Origin: Magnetospirillum sp.
GTDB taxonomy: Bacteria > Pseudomonadota > Alphaproteobacteria > Rhodospirillales > Magnetospirillaceae
Assembly: GCA_020217035.1 (NCBI GenBank)
Contig: JAIWOG010000167.1
Location: 1-10,000 of the forward strand
DNA length: 10,000 nt
Direction: 5' to 3'
In this document: positions 1-6,268 of the stretch, in pieces
How the letters are laid out: each line of letters starts with the position of its first letter
Position numbering within the stretch: position 1 is the first letter of the stretch
Made by a program: the position numbers and the translations under genes
The notes under the pieces: model-generated
The model's database searches: none
What the model saw: only the letters and a program-made list of their open reading frames with translations
What the model was told of the DNA's origin: nothing

Positions 1-60
1 GGTGGTGTCGCTCACCTCGGCGGTGGGATCGATGAAGGGCGTGGGGCTGAGGGTGGTCAT
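1..60 (-). CDS. N-terminal fragment of a hexapeptide-repeat acyltransferase, phosphonate-associated type
   Basis: Only the first 20 codons are inside the window; the gene runs off the left edge. Translation begins MTTLSPTPFIDPTAEVSDTT. The pattern 'LSPTPFI.PTA.V.D' resembles the start of the left-handed beta-helix (LbH) acetyltransferases often found with phosphonate (phn) genes, where the proline-threonine stretch leads into the first hexapeptide coil. The ATG is on the minus strand at 60-58 with a modest AAGG-like ribosome site a few bases upstream. The gene diverges from the rRNA methyltransferase gene. Twenty residues cannot show the substrate or catalytic residues, so the family call comes from recognising the N-terminus only. 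Another LbH enzyme, for example a gamma-carbonic-anhydrase or serine-acetyltransferase relative, is possible. Confidence 0.5.
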   Translation of the reverse strand, partial: MTTLSPTPFIDPTAEVSDTT

Positions 61-200
61 GGCGCGGCCTTGTGGTGGTTTGCTTCGTCATATGCCGCCG
101 ACGCGCCCGGATGTGTGACGGGCGTGTTAAATTGGTCCAAACATCTAGACAAGTGCGGAGATGGTCGCATCTTGACCCGACCCGTGCTAAGTCCATTCCC
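61..200. other. Divergent intergenic region with an imperfect hairpin
   Basis: This 140-bp gap separates two divergent genes and must hold both sets of start signals. I found no convincing -35/-10 pair on either strand. A TTGACC at 172-177 has no good -10 at the right distance. A 9-bp stem with one G-T wobble (101-109 with 119-127, loop 110-118) lies on the side of the leftward gene. A small near-palindrome TTGGTCCAA sits at 133-141. The segment is more AT-rich around 125-150 than the flanking coding DNA, as expected of a promoter region. Confidence 0.4.
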
Positions 201-1211
201 ATGGACAAGAAAGACGACATGCTGCGGGCCTTGGCCCTGCCGTTCGAGCGCCAGGAACTGACGATGCCCGAACACGCCTTCTGGCTGCGGGCCGAAGCCG
301 GTGAGGCGATGGCGCCGTGGCGCGACACCCTGGAGTGCCGGCAAAGTTTCCGCCCGGCCTTCGACCGCCTGGCCGCCGCCGGCTTCCGGGCGGTGGAGAG
401 CTTGCGGGGCGGCTATGCCCTGGGGCTGGTGTCGCTGACCAAGCACAAGGCGGAAAACCGGGCGCTGATCGCCCAGGGGCTGGATTTGCTGGCGGCGGAT
501 GGTCTGCTGGTGTGTTGCGGCAGCAAGGACAGCGGCGCCGCCAGCCTGGAAAAGGAAGCGGCGCAGCGTTTCGGTCTGGCCGGCTCTTTGGCCAAGCATC
601 AATGCCGGGTGTTCTGGCTGCACAAGGCCCAAGCCGAGGACTGGGCGGCGGAAGGGGCGCCCCGTTTGGTGCCGGAAACCGATCTGGTGGCTCGCGCCGG
701 CTGTTTCAGCCCCGACCACGTCGATCCGGGCTCGTCCCTGCTGGCGTCATTGTTGCCCGGTTCCATGGCCGGGCGGGTGGCCGACCTGGGGGCGGGCTGG
801 GGTTATTTGGCCGATTGGGTGCTGGGGCGGTTTCCGGCGGTGGACATGGTCGACCTTTACGAGGCCGAGGCCCTGGCCCTGGACGATGCCCGCGCCAACC
901 TGGCCCGCTTCGGCGACCGCGCCGCTTTTCATTGGCGCGACGTCACCCAAGGTTTGGGCGAGGTGGCGCCCTATGATTGGGTGGTCGCCAACCCGCCCTT
1001 CCACGACGGCGCCAAGGCCGATCCCGGCATCGGCCAGGCATTCATCCGGGCGGCGTGGAAGGCCATTCGTCGCCGGGGCAAGTTCTGGCTGGTGGCCAAC
1101 CGCCATCTGCCCTATGAAGCCGAGTTGCGGCGCTGGTTCCGCGACGTCGAAACCGTGGCCCAGGCCGAGGGCTTCAAGGTCTTCCAGGCCAGCAACCGTC
1201 ACGACCGTTAA
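201..1211 (+). CDS. rsmC: RsmC-like class I SAM-dependent methyltransferase (probable 16S rRNA guanine-N2 methyltransferase)
   Basis: This 336-residue protein probably methylates the exocyclic N2 of a guanine in 16S rRNA (G1207 in E. coli), using S-adenosylmethionine, in the cytoplasm. The N-terminal half (about residues 1-170) is a degenerate methyltransferase-like domain typical of RsmC/RlmG. The C-terminal half carries the active fold: the SAM-binding motif DLGAGWG at residues 195-201 and the catalytic NPPF motif at 264-267, followed by 'HDGAKADPGIGQAFI', which is characteristic of the family. Length matches the E. coli enzyme (about 343 residues). I chose the ATG at 201 because homology-like sequence starts there; the frame is open back to a GTG at 72, but those 43 extra residues are arginine-rich and look non-coding. 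An alternative ATG at 219 has a purine-rich AAGAAAGAC just upstream. It is followed after 9 nt by the pseudouridine synthase gene, so the two probably form an rRNA-modification operon. The exact target base is inferred. Confidence 0.85.
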   Translation: MDKKDDMLRALALPFERQELTMPEHAFWLRAEAGEAMAPWRDTLECRQSFRPAFDRLAAAGFRAVESLRGGYALGLVSLTKHKAENRALIAQGLDLLAADGLLVCCGSKDSGAASLEKEAAQRFGLAGSLAKHQCRVFWLHKAQAEDWAAEGAPRLVPETDLVARAGCFSPDHVDPGSSLLASLLPGSMAGRVADLGAGWGYLADWVLGRFPAVDMVDLYEAEALALDDARANLARFGDRAAFHWRDVTQGLGEVAPYDWVVANPPFHDGAKADPGIGQAFIRAAWKAIRRRGKFWLVANRHLPYEAELRRWFRDVETVAQAEGFKVFQASNRHDR

Positions 1212-1220
1212 GGAAGTTCC

Positions 1221-1913
1221 ATGCGTCTGGTCCGACTGATCGCCAATCTGGGTTACGGCAGCCAAAAGGACGTCCGCGCCATGCTGCGCGACGGCCGCGT
1301 CACCCGTGCCGACGGCAGCGAGCTGGTGGAAAGCGACAAGGTGGACGCCGCCGACATCCGCATCGACGGCGAGGAACTGGATCCGCCTGCCGGTTTGGTG
1401 GTGATGCTGAACAAGCCCGCCGGCTATACCTGTTCCACCAGCGATCCGGGCCGCATCGTCTATGAATTGCTGCCGCCGCGCTTCATGCGCCGCAATCCCA
1501 TCCTGGCGCCGGTGGGGCGGCTGGACCGCGACACCACCGGATTATTGCTGCTGACCGACGACGGCAAGTTGCTGCATCGCCTGACCGCGCCGCGCCATCA
1601 CGTGCCCAAGGTCTATGACGTCACCCTGGCGCGGCCGTTGGACGGCACCGAATCCGGGATTTTCGCCAGCGGCACCCTGATGCTGAATTCGGAAAAGACC
1701 CCCTTGGCCCCGGCCGAATTGCAGGTTCTGGGGCCGAATCAGGCGCGGTTGACCCTGCATGAAGGGCGTTACCATCAGGTCAAGCGCATGTTCGCCGCCC
1801 TTGGCAACCATGTGGAAAGCCTGCACCGTTCGGGTTTTGGTCCGTTGGGCCTGGGCGATCTGGCCGAGGGGCGGTGGCGGGCGCTAGAGGCCGCCGAAAT
1901 CGCCGCCTTATAG
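1221..1913 (+). CDS. rsuA: RsuA-family rRNA pseudouridine synthase
   Basis: This 230-residue enzyme isomerises a uridine in rRNA to pseudouridine, most likely U516 of 16S rRNA. An N-terminal S4 RNA-binding domain spans about residues 1-60. The catalytic domain follows, with the signature GRLDRDTTGLLLLT, in which Asp102 is the nucleophile; this is the same number as in E. coli RsuA (231 residues). The 'EGRYHQVKRMFAALGNHVESLHR' region at the C-terminal side (given here only as a landmark; key residues Y, Q, R and the H-R pair) is also typical. A good ribosome site, AAGGAAG, lies at 1210-1216 and overlaps the stop codon of the upstream methyltransferase gene, supporting co-expression and possible coupling. 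The stop codon TAG (1911-1913) interlocks with the opposing hmuV stop. Related RluE/RluF enzymes act on 23S rRNA, so the substrate is likely rather than proven. Confidence 0.9.
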   Translation: MRLVRLIANLGYGSQKDVRAMLRDGRVTRADGSELVESDKVDAADIRIDGEELDPPAGLVVMLNKPAGYTCSTSDPGRIVYELLPPRFMRRNPILAPVGRLDRDTTGLLLLTDDGKLLHRLTAPRHHVPKVYDVTLARPLDGTESGIFASGTLMLNSEKTPLAPAELQVLGPNQARLTLHEGRYHQVKRMFAALGNHVESLHRSGFGPLGLGDLAEGRWRALEAAEIAAL

Positions 1914-2684
1914 CCCCTGGGCCACGTACAGGGCCTGGCCGGCGCTGTCGGTCAGGCGGTCGAAGCCGATGCCGTAAACCCGTTCCAGCACCGCCCCGTC
2001 CAGATCGGCCATGGCGCCGCGTGCCGCCACCTTGCCGTGGCTCAGCAGAAGCAAGTCCTCGGCATAGCGGGCGGCCAGGGTCAGATCGTGCAGCACCACC
2101 GCCGCGCCGCCATTGGTCGAACGCACCCACGACCGCAAGGCCGCCAACAAAGCGTGTTGATGGGCCGGGTCCAGGCTGGCGGTGGGTTCGTCCAGCAGCA
2201 GATAGGCGGGGTGGCCGTCATCATTGGCCGCCAGTTGCGCCAAGGCGCGGGCGAAATGGGTGCGCTGGCGTTCGCCACCTGAAAGCGTCGGCATGGGGCG
2301 GTCGCCAAGATGGGTGATGTCGGCGGCCGCCATGGCTTGGGCGACGATGGCGGCCCGCTGTTGGGGCGGCGGCTGGGTCAGGGCGAAACCCAGCCGCACC
2401 ACCTGTTCGACGGTGAAGGGAAAGGCCAGTTGCGTCGATTGCGGCACCACGGCGCGACGGCGCGCCAGCTCATGGGTCCGCCAATGCGTCAAAGGCTTGG
2501 CCTCCAGGGTCACCTGCCCAGCGCTGGGTTTGCGTTCGCCGGCCAACAGCGACAGCAACGACGACTTGCCGGCGCCGTTGGGGCCTAAGATGGCGGTGAT
2601 ACGACCGGGGGCGACGACGGTGTCCACCTGATCCAACAGGGTGGCCGCACCGATCTTCAGGCTGACACACTTGGCTTCGATCAT
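1908..2684 (-). CDS. hmuV: Heme ABC transporter ATP-binding protein HmuV
   Basis: This 258-residue protein is the cytoplasmic ATPase that drives heme import through the HmuU permease. All ABC motifs are present in order: Walker A GPNGAGKS (residues 34-41), Q-loop glutamine at 82 (VVPQ), signature LSGGERQR (134-141), Walker B YLLLDEP (161-167) with D-loop SLD, and the H-loop histidine at 199 (VVLHD). The 'FPFTVEQVVRLG' segment after the Q-loop is usual in heme and siderophore importers. The frame is open much further upstream, to about 3125, but that extension lies over hmuU; the ATG at 2684-2682 overlaps the hmuU stop codon as ATGA, which fixes the start and suggests translational coupling. 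It is the last gene of the heme operon. Its stop lies inside the end of rsuA on the opposite strand, so there is no room for a terminator before that gene. Confidence 0.95.
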   Translation of the reverse strand: MIEAKCVSLKIGAATLLDQVDTVVAPGRITAILGPNGAGKSSLLSLLAGERKPSAGQVTLEAKPLTHWRTHELARRRAVVPQSTQLAFPFTVEQVVRLGFALTQPPPQQRAAIVAQAMAAADITHLGDRPMPTLSGGERQRTHFARALAQLAANDDGHPAYLLLDEPTASLDPAHQHALLAALRSWVRSTNGGAAVVLHDLTLAARYAEDLLLLSHGKVAARGAMADLDGAVLERVYGIGFDRLTDSAGQALYVAQGL

Positions 2685-3664
2685 CGGCGCAGCAACCACA
2701 GGAAGAAGGGGGCGCCCAACAGGCTGCACAGCAGGCCGACGGGCAGTTCGGCGGGGGCGGCGAGCAGACGGGCGGCGGTGTCGGCGCCCACCAGCAATAT
2801 CGCCCCCAACAGCATGGATGCCGGCAGCAGCACCCGATGACCGGCACCCAGCACCAGCCGCACCAGATGGGGCACCACCAATCCGATGAAGCCCACCGGT
2901 CCGGCGGCGGCCACCGCGGCGCCCACCCCCAGGCAGGTCAGGCCGACGGTCAACCGCACCATCAGGCGCGGGTCCAGACCCAGGTGAAAGGCTTCGCGTT
3001 CGCCCAGGGCGAAGACGTCCAGCCGGGTGGCCAGGGCCAGCAAGCCGACCAGCGACACGGCGACGGGCGTCAGCGACGGCGTCAGGGTGCTCCATCCCGC
3101 CGCGCCCAGGCTGCCCATGGTCCAAAAGGTCAGCTGGCGCAGTTGCAGGTCGTCGCCCACATAGGAAAACAGCCCGATCCCGGCCCCGGCCAGGGCGTTG
3201 ACGGCGATGCCGGCCAACAGCATGGATGGCGGAGACACCATGCCGTGGCGGCGACCCAGGCCATAAACCGCCAAGGTGGCCAGCACGGCGCCGGCAAAGG
3301 CGGCCAAGGGCAAGGCCAGCGGTCCGGCCAGATGCTCACCGCCCAGCACGATCATGGTCGCCGCCCCCAGGGACGCCCCGGCAGAAACCCCGATCAGACC
3401 CGGATCGGCCAGGGGATTGCGGAAAATGCCCTGGAGCGACGCCCCGGCGGCGGCCAGCATGGCGCCGACCATCAGCCCCAGGATCACCCGGGGCAGGCGG
3501 ATATTGTCCAAGATCAGTTTTTGCTGGGCGCTGAGAACGGAAGAATCGAACGGCCACAACGCCACTGCTTTCAGGGGAATGGCGGCGCTGCCCAGGGCCA
3601 AGCCCAGCAGCGCCACCAAGACCAAGGCCAGCGGCAAGGCGATAAAGGCGGTCCGGGTCATCAT
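2681..3664 (-). CDS. hmuU: Heme ABC transporter permease HmuU (FecCD family)
   Basis: This 327-residue integral inner-membrane protein forms the channel through which heme passes from HmuT to the cytoplasm. It is almost entirely hydrophobic, with roughly ten predicted helices by eye. Family landmarks are visible: 'LPRVILGLMVGAMLAAAGASLQG', then 'RNPLADPGLIGVSAGASLGA' near residues 80-100, and the late 'GPVGFIGLVVPHLVRL' loop that contacts the ATPase. (Each is a well-known FecCD block; the first is cited only for its key P-R and G-Q-G residues.) Two ATG codons stand in tandem at 3664-3662 and 3661-3659. The first overlaps the hmuT stop as ATGA, the second as TGATG; either allows coupled translation, and no clear Shine-Dalgarno sequence precedes them. 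The open frame extends upstream to 4009 but lies across hmuT, so a longer protein is unlikely. Length is normal for the family. Confidence 0.94.
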   Translation of the reverse strand: MMTRTAFIALPLALVLVALLGLALGSAAIPLKAVALWPFDSSVLSAQQKLILDNIRLPRVILGLMVGAMLAAAGASLQGIFRNPLADPGLIGVSAGASLGAATMIVLGGEHLAGPLALPLAAFAGAVLATLAVYGLGRRHGMVSPPSMLLAGIAVNALAGAGIGLFSYVGDDLQLRQLTFWTMGSLGAAGWSTLTPSLTPVAVSLVGLLALATRLDVFALGEREAFHLGLDPRLMVRLTVGLTCLGVGAAVAAAGPVGFIGLVVPHLVRLVLGAGHRVLLPASMLLGAILLVGADTAARLLAAPAELPVGLLCSLLGAPFFLWLLRR

Positions 3665-4500
3665 GCGGCCCGGATCACGCTGGCCAATTGCTGGACGGCG
3701 AGCGGCGAACGCGGTCCCAGTCCCAACAGCAACTGGGCTTCCAGCACCACCACCCGGCGAGCGGCCGCCGCCGGGGTGGCGGCCAGATGCGGCAGGGACA
3801 GCAAGCCATCCAGCCCCCCGGCCTGGGCCAGGGCGGAAGACGAGATCACCAGCAATTCCGGCGCCCCGGCGATGGCGGCTTCCATGGAAAGCGGCTTGAT
3901 GCCGGAAAAGCCGATGGAATTGCGAGCCCCGGCCAGACGCAAATACAGGTCGGGCACGGTGTCCTGGCCGGCGGCCATCCAGCCATTGCCGCCGGGATGG
4001 ATCAGGCACAGGGCCGACAGGCTGTTGGCCGAGGCTTGGGCTTGCAATTGTCGCCGCAATTGAGCGGCCAGCTTTTCGCCCTGTTGCTGATGGCCCAGTC
4101 GTTCGGCGATCAGGGTGATCTTGGCCTCAAGGGTGGCCAGGTCGGGGCGTTCGGGGACTTCGTCCACCGGGATGCCGGCATCGCGCACCCGGGCCAGCAC
4201 TTCCGGCGGGCCCGAGCCTTCCTGGGCGATGATGCGGCTGGGGGCCAAGGACAGCAGACCTTCCGCCGCCAAGGCCCGCATGTAGCCCACCTTGGGCAGG
4301 CTGGCCGTTGCTTGGGGGAAGCGGCTGGTGGTGTCGGTGGCCACCACCTGGTCGCCGGCTCCCAGGGCGAAGACGATCTCGGTGGTCGGCGCCCCGATGG
4401 TGATCAGGCGTGCCTCTCCCGCCGCACGGGCCAGGCGGGGCGCCAGTGCCGCGGCGGCAACATTCGCCAAAACCGCGCGGCGAGAGAAGCGGGCGGCCAT
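3661..4500 (-). CDS. hmuT: Periplasmic heme-binding protein HmuT
   Basis: This 279-residue substrate-binding protein captures heme in the periplasm and delivers it to HmuUV. The N-terminus has a twin-arginine-like signal: FSRRAVLAN (Arg7-Arg8) followed by an alanine-rich hydrophobic stretch and a likely cleavage after ARA/AAG near residue 27. The mature part starts with RLITIGAPTTEIVFALG, the usual first strand and helix of PF01497-type binding proteins. The GYMRALAAEG motif is diagnostic of the heme subgroup, and its Tyr73 corresponds to the axial heme ligand known in ShuT and PhuT. The ATG (4500-4498) follows the hmuS stop by 3 nt, with AGGGG as a short ribosome site partly made by that stop. 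It overlaps hmuU by 4 nt. Tat export, rather than Sec, is inferred only from the RR pair; the heme-binding residue is by family analogy. Confidence 0.93.
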   Translation of the reverse strand: MAARFSRRAVLANVAAAALAPRLARAAGEARLITIGAPTTEIVFALGAGDQVVATDTTSRFPQATASLPKVGYMRALAAEGLLSLAPSRIIAQEGSGPPEVLARVRDAGIPVDEVPERPDLATLEAKITLIAERLGHQQQGEKLAAQLRRQLQAQASANSLSALCLIHPGGNGWMAAGQDTVPDLYLRLAGARNSIGFSGIKPLSMEAAIAGAPELLVISSSALAQAGGLDGLLSLPHLAATPAAAARRVVVLEAQLLLGLGPRSPLAVQQLASVIRAA

Positions 4501-4503
4501 CCC

Positions 4504-5556
4504 CTAGGCCGCCTTGCTGGCGTCGATACCGGGCAGGCTGTGCAACAATGCGCGCCAATCGGCCCGTTCCGGGGTGCCGGGCTGACGCTCGCCCACCAGG
4601 ATGGCGACGTTACGCTGATCGGCATCGTACAGTTCCAGCGCGGTGATCGCCCCTTCGCGGGTCGGCTTGACCACCACCCAGGCCGAGGTGATCAGGTCGG
4701 CGCGGGCATGCAGGTTGAAGCGCGGGTCCATGACGTTGACCCATGCATCCTTTTCCATCACCCGTTGGATGGGGCCGGTGTGGATCTGGATGCAGCCGGC
4801 ATTGCCGACGAAGATCATGAACGGCAATTGGCTGGCCTGAACCGCGTTCAGCACCTGCGACAAGGCGCAACCGGTGACTTCCCGGGCATATTCGGGGCCG
4901 GCCAGACGCAGAGCCTGGTGCCGATCGACGCCGTATTCCTGCAACATGGAATGGAAGTGATGGACGTCGGTCATCGCCGCCCAAGAGGCCCGCAAGCCGC
5001 TGACGTCGATGGAATCGTCGGCGCGCGGGGGCAGTTTGCGGCGTGGCGGCGCCACTTCCAGGGTCGGGCTTTGGTCGGCGGCGGTGAATTCCGCGACGAA
5101 GGCATCCCAGGCGGCGCCATCGGTGGCGTCGGTTCGATAGATCTTGTGGACCGCCTCGCCATGGATGTCGAAGACCTGGATGGCCTGGCGCGGGCCGTGG
5201 CGGCTGTCCATGCGCACGTGGAACGTATGGTTCCAGTGGCCCAGGAAGATGCGCAAGTCCACTTCGCCGTTCAGCACCAGTCCGGTGGTGCCGGTGACGC
5301 TGATCTTGGCGAAACTGCCGATCTTTTCATGCACGATGCTGTCGTTGCGGGTGATGACCTTGACCTCGCCCAGTTTTTCCAGGCGCGGCAATTGGGCGAT
5401 CCAGTCGACGTCCAGGCGGGTGACGCCGTTGCCCGCGCAGCCGGCGGCCACCAGTTGGGCTTCGGACACACCGGCCTGGGCCGCCAGATCGCGGGCATAG
5501 CCCTTGGCGGTGCCGGCGGCGATCTCGTTCCACAATGCGGTCAGATTATTGCTCAT
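4504..5556 (-). CDS. hmuS: Cytoplasmic heme-handling or heme-degrading protein HmuS (HemS/ChuS family)
   Basis: This 350-residue cytoplasmic protein binds incoming heme; relatives act as heme chaperones (PhuS, ShuS) or degrade it and release iron (ChuS). Two homologous halves are visible, each with a 'W...F / H' beta-sheet pattern (about residues 30-160 and 205-345), the normal tandem architecture. Arg102 in DLRIFLG and His199 in MTDVHHF align by position and context with Arg102 and His196 of HemS, the heme-contacting residues. Other landmarks are FHVRMDSRHG (112-121) and VFDIHGEAVHKIY (128-140). The ATG (5556-5554) has a good upstream CGGAGA site 7 nt away; the frame is open upstream to 6204, but that part is antisense to nothing recognisable and lies across tonB. 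It sits between tonB (11 nt) and hmuT (3 nt). Whether it degrades or only shuttles heme cannot be read from the sequence. Confidence 0.94.
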   Translation of the reverse strand: MSNNLTALWNEIAAGTAKGYARDLAAQAGVSEAQLVAAGCAGNGVTRLDVDWIAQLPRLEKLGEVKVITRNDSIVHEKIGSFAKISVTGTTGLVLNGEVDLRIFLGHWNHTFHVRMDSRHGPRQAIQVFDIHGEAVHKIYRTDATDGAAWDAFVAEFTAADQSPTLEVAPPRRKLPPRADDSIDVSGLRASWAAMTDVHHFHSMLQEYGVDRHQALRLAGPEYAREVTGCALSQVLNAVQASQLPFMIFVGNAGCIQIHTGPIQRVMEKDAWVNVMDPRFNLHARADLITSAWVVVKPTREGAITALELYDADQRNVAILVGERQPGTPERADWRALLHSLPGIDASKAA

Positions 5557-5567
5557 GGGGTCTCCGT

Positions 5568-6266
5568 TCAGCTGTTGGAAATGGAAAAGGTGACGGGAAT
5601 CTCGACCCAGGCGGCCACCGTGTCGCCGGCCTGGGTCATGGGACGGAACCGCCAGCCGCGCACCGCTTCCAGGGCGGAACGGTCCAGCAGGTTTTCTCCC
5701 GACGACCGCCATAAAGTCACCTCGCTGGGGTGGCCGGGGCGCTCGACCAGGGCGCGGACCACCACCGTGCCCTCGATCTGTAGACGGCGGGCGACCGGCG
5801 GATAGTGGGGAGGGACCGGCGGGCTCAGGTAATCCGGATTCAGCACCACCGGCAGCGGCCGTGGCGTCGTGTCGGCGGTGTTGGTGACGGAGGGGGTGGA
5901 TATTGTGGACGACGGGGATTCCGAAGCGGCCGGGCTTGCCGCCGACGGTGTGACGTCTGGGGCGGGGGCTGGAACGGATGTCGGCTCGGGACGCTGGATG
6001 GTCTTCGGGACGGTTTTGACCACCGGTTTGATCGCTGATTTGGCGGCCGTCCGGGCCGGTGCCGCCATCGCCACCGGATCGGCGGGGGCTTGCGGTTGCG
6101 GCAGCGGCGGGTGGACGAAGGCCAGGGTCACGGTGTGGAAGGCTGGCGACCGGGCGGGGGGCGTCGTCGGAAGGCTGGCCATGGCCAGGGCGGCGATGGC
6201 GCACCCATGGACCAGGGTCGAGGCCGTTATGGCCGGGAACAAAAGACGACGCGCAGCCTTGGCCAT
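5568..6266 (-). CDS. tonB: TonB energy-transducing protein dedicated to the heme receptor
   Basis: This 232-residue protein spans the periplasm and passes proton-motive energy from an ExbB-ExbD motor to the outer-membrane heme receptor. Residues 8-30 form one N-terminal membrane anchor containing the S-x3-H pattern; Ser16 and His20 have the same numbers as the conserved anchor residues of E. coli TonB. A long proline/alanine/threonine-rich rod follows (about 33-150, with PLPQPQAPADP and an alternating K-P part). The C-terminal domain begins at the YPP motif (155-157) and has the expected GTVVVR, SSGENLLD and AVRGWRFRP blocks. The ATG at 6266-6264 lies 2 nt after the receptor stop and has only a weak ribosome site, so translation is probably coupled to the receptor. 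No exbB or exbD is in the window, so it must share a motor encoded elsewhere. Confidence 0.92.
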   Translation of the reverse strand: MAKAARRLLFPAITASTLVHGCAIAALAMASLPTTPPARSPAFHTVTLAFVHPPLPQPQAPADPVAMAAPARTAAKSAIKPVVKTVPKTIQRPEPTSVPAPAPDVTPSAASPAASESPSSTISTPSVTNTADTTPRPLPVVLNPDYLSPPVPPHYPPVARRLQIEGTVVVRALVERPGHPSEVTLWRSSGENLLDRSALEAVRGWRFRPMTQAGDTVAAWVEIPVTFSISNS

Positions 6267-6268
6267 GG

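Noticed and set aside
72..200. N-terminal extension of the RsmC-like protein from a GTG at 72
   Set aside because: The 43 extra residues are arginine-rich, unlike the rest of the protein and unlike family N-termini, and would cover the whole divergent promoter region.
172..200. TTGACC as the -35 of an rsmC promoter
   Set aside because: No AT-rich -10 hexamer lies 15-19 bp downstream; the bases there are mostly C.
2685..3125. Extension of HmuV upstream, making a fused protein
   Set aside because: The extra part is read out of frame over hmuU and has an artefactual G/R/P-rich sequence; the ATGA overlap gives the natural start.
2837..4063. A long plus-strand open frame (408 codons) opposite hmuU
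   Set aside because: The glutamine- and histidine-rich sequence is what a reversed leucine-rich membrane protein produces. No start signal or family match was seen.
3688..5805. A very long plus-strand open frame (705 codons) opposite hmuT and hmuS, rich in G, Q, H and R
   Set aside because: It is a GC-rich antisense shadow: it has no recognisable domain, and the opposite strand carries well-defined heme genes with correct motifs throughout.
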